A stretch of DNA of 64,000 bases from an uncultured Actinomycetes bacterium (GTDB lineage Bacteria; Actinomycetota; Actinomycetes; Nanopelagicales; Nanopelagicaceae): the NCBI GenBank assembly GCA_903838295.1, contig CAILXX010000002.1, forward strand, positions 1-64,000. Reading direction: 5' to 3'. The position numbers and the translations under genes were made by a program. Positions 59,871-64,000 of this stretch are shown here, in pieces. The stretch's first letter is position 1. Each line of letters begins with the position of its first letter. Below the pieces are notes generated by a model. The model saw only the letters and a program-made list of their open reading frames with translations. It was not told where the DNA came from and made no database searches.

Positions 59871-60155
59871 CTAGCCAATTCGATGAGCAAATGAAATCAA
59901 TATTTGCGTCACAAAGAAGATTAAAATGAATGAGATGTCAATCGCTACTGGCCCCACACGCAGTGGCGGAATGAATCTACGAACGAATTTCATTACGGGA
60001 TCAGTAACCCCATAGACGGTTTCCGCAACCGCCAAGATAATCCCTTTGGGACGCCATGAAGGTGAAAAGATTCGTACGTAATCCAGGATTACTCTTGCAA
60101 ATAACGAAATCAGAAACAACTGTAAAACTAACGCAATAACTCCACCAATATTCAT
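59871..60155 (-). CDS. YggT family membrane protein
   Basis: Small integral membrane protein (94 residues) of the YggT family, found beside division genes in many bacteria; its function is not known with certainty. Two hydrophobic segments (about 4-24 and 68-90) flank FSPSWRPKGIILAVAETVYG and the conserved TDPVMKFVRRFIPPL. It lies after sepF in the order ftsZ-pgeF-yggS-sepF-yggT. Its stop is three bases from the convergent ileS stop. Confidence 0.9.
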   Translation of the reverse strand: MNIGGVIALVLQLFLISLFARVILDYVRIFSPSWRPKGIILAVAETVYGVTDPVMKFVRRFIPPLRVGPVAIDISFILIFFVTQILISFAHRIG

Positions 60156-60188
60156 GAATTCAATTCAACCTTTGGGAAAAAGTTGAAG

Positions 60189-60680
60189 TCAGCTCTGATT
60201 GAAAAAGCTAGCTTCAGCGGCCGCGCTCTTATTTTCATTACTGACGCGCACATTTGGAGGAGTCAATAAGAATACTTTAGAAGTAACGCGTTCGATGCTG
60301 CCGTGATGACCAAAGACTAAACCTGAAGCAAAATCAACTAGGCGCTTTCGCTCTGATTCATCCATGTCGGTTAGATTCATGAGAACTGGTTGGCCCTCGC
60401 GATATCTTTCGCCAACTGTTCGCGCTTCGTTATAAAAACGTGGGTGTATCGTAAAAATCTGATCAAGAATTGGAAGCACATCCTGCGAAGCGGCAACCGC
60501 GGTAGGCACGGTCCGCACAGGTGCAGCAGCTTTGGCTAATGGCGTGAATGATGGGCGATCAACCTTAGTAACTGCGCGCACATTACGACGTGGTTCTTCA
60601 ACAACTTCTATCTCTGCAAAATCTTCCTCTTCGTCCATGAGTCCGAGGTAGTTAAACGCTTTTTTGAATACATTACCCAT
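60189..60680 (-). CDS. sepF: Cell division protein SepF
   Basis: Membrane anchor and partner of FtsZ in actinobacteria and Firmicutes. An N-terminal amphipathic start (GNVFKKAFNYLGLMDEEED) that binds membrane is followed by a variable linker and the SepF core (about 75-150) with EGQPVLMNLTDMDESERKRL and VDFASGLVFG. Length 163. ATG at 60680 is six bases after TAAACT, which overlaps the yggS stop, so it may have its own leaderless transcript. Confidence 0.94.
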   Translation of the reverse strand: MGNVFKKAFNYLGLMDEEEDFAEIEVVEEPRRNVRAVTKVDRPSFTPLAKAAAPVRTVPTAVAASQDVLPILDQIFTIHPRFYNEARTVGERYREGQPVLMNLTDMDESERKRLVDFASGLVFGHHGSIERVTSKVFLLTPPNVRVSNENKSAAAEASFFNQS

Positions 60681-60686
60681 ACCTAA

Positions 60687-60692
60687 AGTTTA
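60687..60692 (-). promoter_or_regulatory. Putative -10 element for leaderless sepF
   Basis: TAAACT, six bases before the sepF ATG, overlapping the yggS stop codon. Confidence 0.4.
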
Positions 60693-61385
60693 CGTGAGTG
60701 GGGCGCGTGAACCCAGGATTGAACTGCCAATTCGCACATGTGTCGCTCCGGCAGAAATAGCCGATTCGAAGTCGTGGCTCATGCCGATAGATAATGAATT
60801 GAGTGATGGAAAATCTCCGAGATTCACATCCCGCAGCTCCCGTACTTGCCTAAATGCTCTCAGCGGATCCATCCCCAATGGGGCTACTGCCATGAGACCG
60901 ATCGGTGCAATCCTGGTCATATCCGTTAGCGACACGAGAAAATCCTTAAGACCCGCAGGTGCGATTCCACCACGGTCCACTCTCCCTGGCTCAAGATTCA
61001 CTTGCACAAAAAATGACTTTTCTGCATCCACTAGTCGTGATGAGAACTTGGATGCATGATCTATCGAGTCCAAAGAATGGATCACAGCGGCCCAATGACA
61101 GATCGAGGTGATCTTGCGGCTCTGAATCTGTCCCTGAAAATGCCATCTCACGTCATTTGGCATCGCTTCAAATTTTGAAGTTGCTTCTTCATCCCTATTT
61201 TCCCCAAAATCCCGAACACCAAGCTCATAAAGGATCTGACAATCAGAAATCGGGAAGGTCTTGGTTACGGCGATCAAGGTAATGTCTGATCGATTTCTCC
61301 CATTAGCCAGACATGTTCGGGTGATGCGTTCTTCCACTTCGGCTAAGTTCGCGGCGATCTGCGCCGGACGATTTGTATCGCTCAT
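60690..61385 (-). CDS. PLP homeostasis protein, YggS/PLPBP family
   Basis: Non-catalytic PLP-binding barrel that keeps vitamin B6 levels balanced. The PLP lysine is in LIAVTKTFPIS (near residue 42), FGENRDEEA and WHFQGQIQSRKI follow, and SIGMSHDFESAISAGATHVRIG is the C-terminal phosphate site. Length 231. The ATG overlaps pgeF by four bases. It is a standard member of the ftsZ-sepF neighbourhood. Confidence 0.93.
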   Translation of the reverse strand: MSDTNRPAQIAANLAEVEERITRTCLANGRNRSDITLIAVTKTFPISDCQILYELGVRDFGENRDEEATSKFEAMPNDVRWHFQGQIQSRKITSICHWAAVIHSLDSIDHASKFSSRLVDAEKSFFVQVNLEPGRVDRGGIAPAGLKDFLVSLTDMTRIAPIGLMAVAPLGMDPLRAFRQVRELRDVNLGDFPSLNSLSIGMSHDFESAISAGATHVRIGSSILGSRAPLT

Positions 61386-61990
61386 AACGAGATAACCCCC
61401 GCTTGCCGGGCCATTTCTCCACCTCGTCGAAAAGAGAAATGATTCCCTGATTCACGCGTGCATACCCGCACATGGCTAACGCTGACTCCAATAGATTCCA
61501 ATTGCGAGGAAACCCCTGATCTCAAATCTAATGCGTGGCGTTGTGGCGTTGTGGCGCTAGCCGGAATTTGGGCGATGATTTCTGAATACATTTCTTCAGA
61601 GACTTCATAGCAATCTGCGCAAATACTTGGTCCCACTACTGCCACAATATCTCGACACCCTAACGCCATCATCTTCTGCACCGTCTTAATCACAATCTGG
61701 TTACTCATGCCAATTCGCCCAGCATGTACAGCCGCCACCGCTGTTGAAGAACTCAAGAGGACTGGCAAACAGTCTGCAACCATTACCGCCAAACCAACAC
61801 CTTTGGTCATGGTGATCAATGCATCGGCTTCATACTCCCCGATGCCATCGTCAGTTTTAATTATCACATCGCTATGTGATTGGTTCATAAAGACCAGATT
61901 CTCCAGCGATAAAAAATCCCTTAGGGATTCTCTGTTCTCACTGTTCTTCAGATCGCCACCGTGTCTTGAGGTGAAGAGTGTCCGAGACAT
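61382..61990 (-). CDS. Peptidoglycan editing factor PgeF / multicopper polyphenol oxidase family
   Basis: Member of the YfiH/YlmD family, described as purine nucleoside phosphorylase-like or as editing wrong residues in peptidoglycan precursors. Active-site pieces are present: MNQSHSDVII, VADCLPVLLSS, VHAGRIGMSN and CADCYEVSEEMY. At 202 residues it is short; the N-terminal SLNL region of the family is compressed. The ATG follows the ftsZ stop directly. Substrate remains open. Confidence 0.87.
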   Translation of the reverse strand: MSRTLFTSRHGGDLKNSENRESLRDFLSLENLVFMNQSHSDVIIKTDDGIGEYEADALITMTKGVGLAVMVADCLPVLLSSSTAVAAVHAGRIGMSNQIVIKTVQKMMALGCRDIVAVVGPSICADCYEVSEEMYSEIIAQIPASATTPQRHALDLRSGVSSQLESIGVSVSHVRVCTRESGNHFSFRRGGEMARQAGVISL

Positions 61991-63151
61991 TTATTTCATA
62001 AAGTCAGGGATGTCTATCTCGTCTTCTGTTACTAGCTCTTCAAAAGTAATTCTCCTACGTGCGGGAGCAACTACAGGAATTGCAACGGTGTCTTCCATCG
62101 AGTCAAGATGCTGTGCAACCGAAATCGGATCGTTGGCAGCTATTGGATCTGCTTCGCCCGTCAAGGCGGCGCTATCAATAATTGGCATAGAAATCCGCTT
62201 TGGCGCTCCGCCATCAAATCCGGCCGCTATTACAGTGATTCTCACTTCATCACCTAGGGCATCATCGATAACTGTTCCAAAAATAATATTAGCTTCGGGA
62301 TGGGCGGATTTCGCCACAAGCTCTGCCGCTTCGCTAAGTTCAAATAACCCAAGGTCAGAGCCGCCGGCAATCGAAAGCAGTACGCCACGAGCACCATCAA
62401 TGGAAGCTTCCAAAAGCGGACTAGCGATAGCAAGTTCTGCTGCTCGGGTTGCTCTCGCTTCACCACGTGCTGAACCAATACCCATCAACGCAGACCCGGC
62501 ACCCGACATGACGCTCTTAACATCCGCGAAGTCCAAATTGATAAGCCCAGGAGTTGTTATTAAGTCTGTTATGCCTTGAACACCTGATAGTAGAACTTGA
62601 TCAGCGCTTCGGAAAGCTTCAACCGCAGTAATAGAACGATCAGAGATTGCTAGAAGTCGATCATTTGGAATGACTATCAAAGTATCTACTTCAGCACGAA
62701 GTAGATCAATTCCCTCTTCTGCTTGCAAAGTGCGATGCTTCGCTTCAAAAGAGAAGGGCTTTGTCACAACACCAACCGTTAAAGCGCCAAGATCTTTAGC
62801 AATTTTGGCAATGATAGGAGCACCACCCGTGCCCGTACCGCCACCTTCGCCTGCGGTAACAAAAACCATATCTGCACCGCGCAATACTTCTTCGATCTCT
62901 TCCATGTGATCAAGCGCTGCTTGACGACCAACCTCTGGAGATGCACCTGCACCTAACCCGCGAGTTGACTTGCGTCCAATATCTAATTTCACATCCGCAT
63001 CACTCATAATCAGCTGTTGCGCATCTGTATTAATAGCAATGAACTCAACACCTTTAAGTCCAGCTTCGATCATTCGATTGACAGCGTTAACTCCGCCACC
63101 ACCTATGCCAACAACTTTTATAACGGCCAAATAATTCTGCGGTGTTGCCAC
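61991..63151 (-). CDS. ftsZ: Cell division GTPase FtsZ
   Basis: Tubulin-like GTPase that forms the division ring. [18 protein letters not shown] (16-33) and the GTP signature [18 protein letters not shown] (about 103) are intact, and the T7 loop ([20 protein letters not shown]) is normal. The tail ends in [11 protein letters not shown], the conserved peptide that binds SepF and other partners. Length 386, GTG start, GGAGAGG upstream. It has its own promoter and is followed directly by pgeF. Confidence 0.98.
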   Translation of the reverse strand: MATPQNYLAVIKVVGIGGGGVNAVNRMIEAGLKGVEFIAINTDAQQLIMSDADVKLDIGRKSTRGLGAGASPEVGRQAALDHMEEIEEVLRGADMVFVTAGEGGGTGTGGAPIIAKIAKDLGALTVGVVTKPFSFEAKHRTLQAEEGIDLLRAEVDTLIVIPNDRLLAISDRSITAVEAFRSADQVLLSGVQGITDLITTPGLINLDFADVKSVMSGAGSALMGIGSARGEARATRAAELAIASPLLEASIDGARGVLLSIAGGSDLGLFELSEAAELVAKSAHPEANIIFGTVIDDALGDEVRITVIAAGFDGGAPKRISMPIIDSAALTGEADPIAANDPISVAQHLDSMEDTVAIPVVAPARRRITFEELVTEDEIDIPDFMK

Positions 63152-63218
63152 GGTTAACCTCTCCTTGGACTCTAAATCTCTACTTGAGACTTAAAGCGCG
63201 CTCTGAATCTGATGCGTA

Positions 63219-63247
63219 AAAGTAGGACTCTTAGATACATGTATCAA
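63219..63247 (-). promoter_or_regulatory. Putative sigma-70-type promoter of ftsZ with a palindrome at -35
   Basis: On the minus strand TTGATA (63242-63247) and TACTTT (63219-63224) are 17 bases apart, about 68 bases before the ftsZ GTG. The 12-base perfect palindrome GATACATGTATC (63234-63245) covers part of the -35. The 149-base gap between ftsQ and ftsZ holds nothing else obvious. Confidence 0.55.
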
Positions 63248-63300
63248 CAACCGACACGAAATTTGAAAAATCAATATCTCAATGGCAGATAGAGGGATAT

Positions 63301-63996
63301 CTACTTGACGATCGGAGAGAGCGGATTAGTTACATCAATAACAGTTATATTCTTATTTTCCTTCAATGCCAATAAAGCTTGTATTACTTGGACTTTGAGA
63401 GGTTCTTCGGTTCTGGTACCCCAGGCAATCAACAATTTGGAATGGCCACTAATCGATGCTGCCATTGAAATATTGCCATGAGCATCGATCTCAAGGGAGC
63501 TCATGTGCGCCACCAGATCCGCTGGGGCCGCTGAAAGGAACTGCGCAATAGCGCTTCTCAATGTTCCCGTAGAGCCGGTAAAAGTAACTACAGGTAGCGC
63601 GGGCATTGGATGTGGCGTCACAAATGTGTAACCACTCCGGTCAAAATATTTAGTGGATCCATCAAGATCGACATATTGCGCTACCGGAACTCGCGAAGTC
63701 ACATCAATCCTTAAATCTCTAGCTAGCCATCGCCGATTTACTATGACGTTAGCTACCCAAGTCTGATGCAAAATTTCGCGCCGAATTCTTTCGCTGCTTA
63801 CTCTAGCCATCGGAAGGCCAACTCGCGCAAGTGAGGGTTCGACAATGCTTGTGATAATCACTTCATTACCACCGGCGCTTATTTCGATCGATCGAATCGA
63901 AAGTAATCGGGACCATCCAAGTAAAAATGCAAAAAGAGAGATCAAAACAATTGCCAACAGGATAGCTGGTGCATTTTTAACTTTAGGCCTATGCAT
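63301..63996 (-). CDS. ftsQ: Cell division protein FtsQ
   Basis: Divisome membrane protein. A short basic N-terminus and one membrane segment (about 10-30, AILLAIVLISLFAFLLGW) are followed by the POTRA domain (RSIEISAGGNEVIITSIVE) and the FtsQ beta domain (VNRRWLARDLRIDVTSRVPV, FDRSGYTFV). Length 231 from ATG at 63996. The frame stays open to the window edge, so a longer cytoplasmic tail cannot be excluded. It precedes ftsZ as usual; murC and other mur genes probably lie beyond. Confidence 0.88.
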   Translation of the reverse strand: MHRPKVKNAPAILLAIVLISLFAFLLGWSRLLSIRSIEISAGGNEVIITSIVEPSLARVGLPMARVSSERIRREILHQTWVANVIVNRRWLARDLRIDVTSRVPVAQYVDLDGSTKYFDRSGYTFVTPHPMPALPVVTFTGSTGTLRSAIAQFLSAAPADLVAHMSSLEIDAHGNISMAASISGHSKLLIAWGTRTEEPLKVQVIQALLALKENKNITVIDVTNPLSPIVK

Positions 63997-64000
63997 ATTT

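Noticed and set aside
61707-62579. A 290-codon open frame on the + strand opposite pgeF and ftsZ
   Set aside because: It lies wholly antisense to two clear genes, its product is Ser/Ala/Thr/Pro-rich without family motifs, and it has no convincing ribosome binding site. It is a by-product of codon bias.

Overview
The window is a compact chromosomal segment from an actinobacterium. RbpA, WhiA, SepF, an ANTAR-type PdtaR regulator, the bifunctional HisA/TrpF enzyme PriA, an actinobacterial-type IleS and several gene orders typical of the phylum all point there. The base composition is AT-rich for an actinobacterium, intergenic gaps are tiny (the longest is about 236 bases), many genes overlap by 1-11 bases, and clusters seem shortened compared with larger actinobacterial genomes. 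This fits a streamlined free-living lineage such as the freshwater acI/Nanopelagicales group. That placement is inference; no marker gene was compared. No insertion sequence, prophage, CRISPR array or pseudogene was seen.

Layout. 31-4721 (+): tkt-tal-pgi, sugar phosphate metabolism. 4718-20167 (-): rbpA, secG, lower glycolysis (tpiA, pgk, gap), whiA-yvcK-rapZ, the whole UvrABC excision-repair set, coaE and rpsA. 20268-21476 (+): an MFS transporter with a perfect 29-bp palindrome in front. 21473-24037 (-) polA and 24096-24500 (+) a hotdog thioesterase share a divergent promoter region. 24510-29412 (-): a complete branched-chain amino-acid-type ABC importer (livFGMHK). 29649-37842 (-): pdtaR, a tRNA-Leu(CAA) ending one base before the pdtaR start codon, pyk, gltD and gltB. 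37979-40729 (-): a VIT1/CCC1 transporter, lgt, a DsbA-like protein and a MauE/DoxX-like membrane protein. 40726-50670 (-): a his-trp superoperon (hisDCBH-priA-hisF-hisI-trpE-small membrane gene-trpC-trpB-trpA). 50720-56562 (-): dnaE, rluD, lspA and a DksA/TraR-like protein. 56730-59867 (+): ileS. 59871-63996 (-): yggT, sepF, yggS, pgeF, ftsZ and ftsQ from the division cluster.

How the parts work together. Central carbon enzymes sit beside protein secretion (secG, lspA, lgt), envelope and division control (whiA, yvcK, rapZ, ftsQ, ftsZ, sepF) and DNA maintenance (uvrABC, polA, dnaE). PriA serves both histidine and tryptophan synthesis and lies in the operon that joins them; trpD, trpG, hisG and hisE are not in the window and must be elsewhere if the pathways are complete. 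The oxidative pentose phosphate genes (zwf, opcA, pgl) often found near tal/pgi in actinobacteria are absent from this locus.

The most unusual observations are: a short-variable-loop tRNA with a leucine CAA anticodon fused almost directly to the pdtaR start codon; an lspA gene that needs a CTG start to be full length; a repeated TANNNT-6/7 bases-start codon pattern implying many leaderless mRNAs; an IleS with GTHH instead of HIGH; 10-bp tandem repeats running over the stop codons of two genes; a 51-residue membrane protein gene between trpE and trpC; and a Liv-type binding protein with no lipobox.
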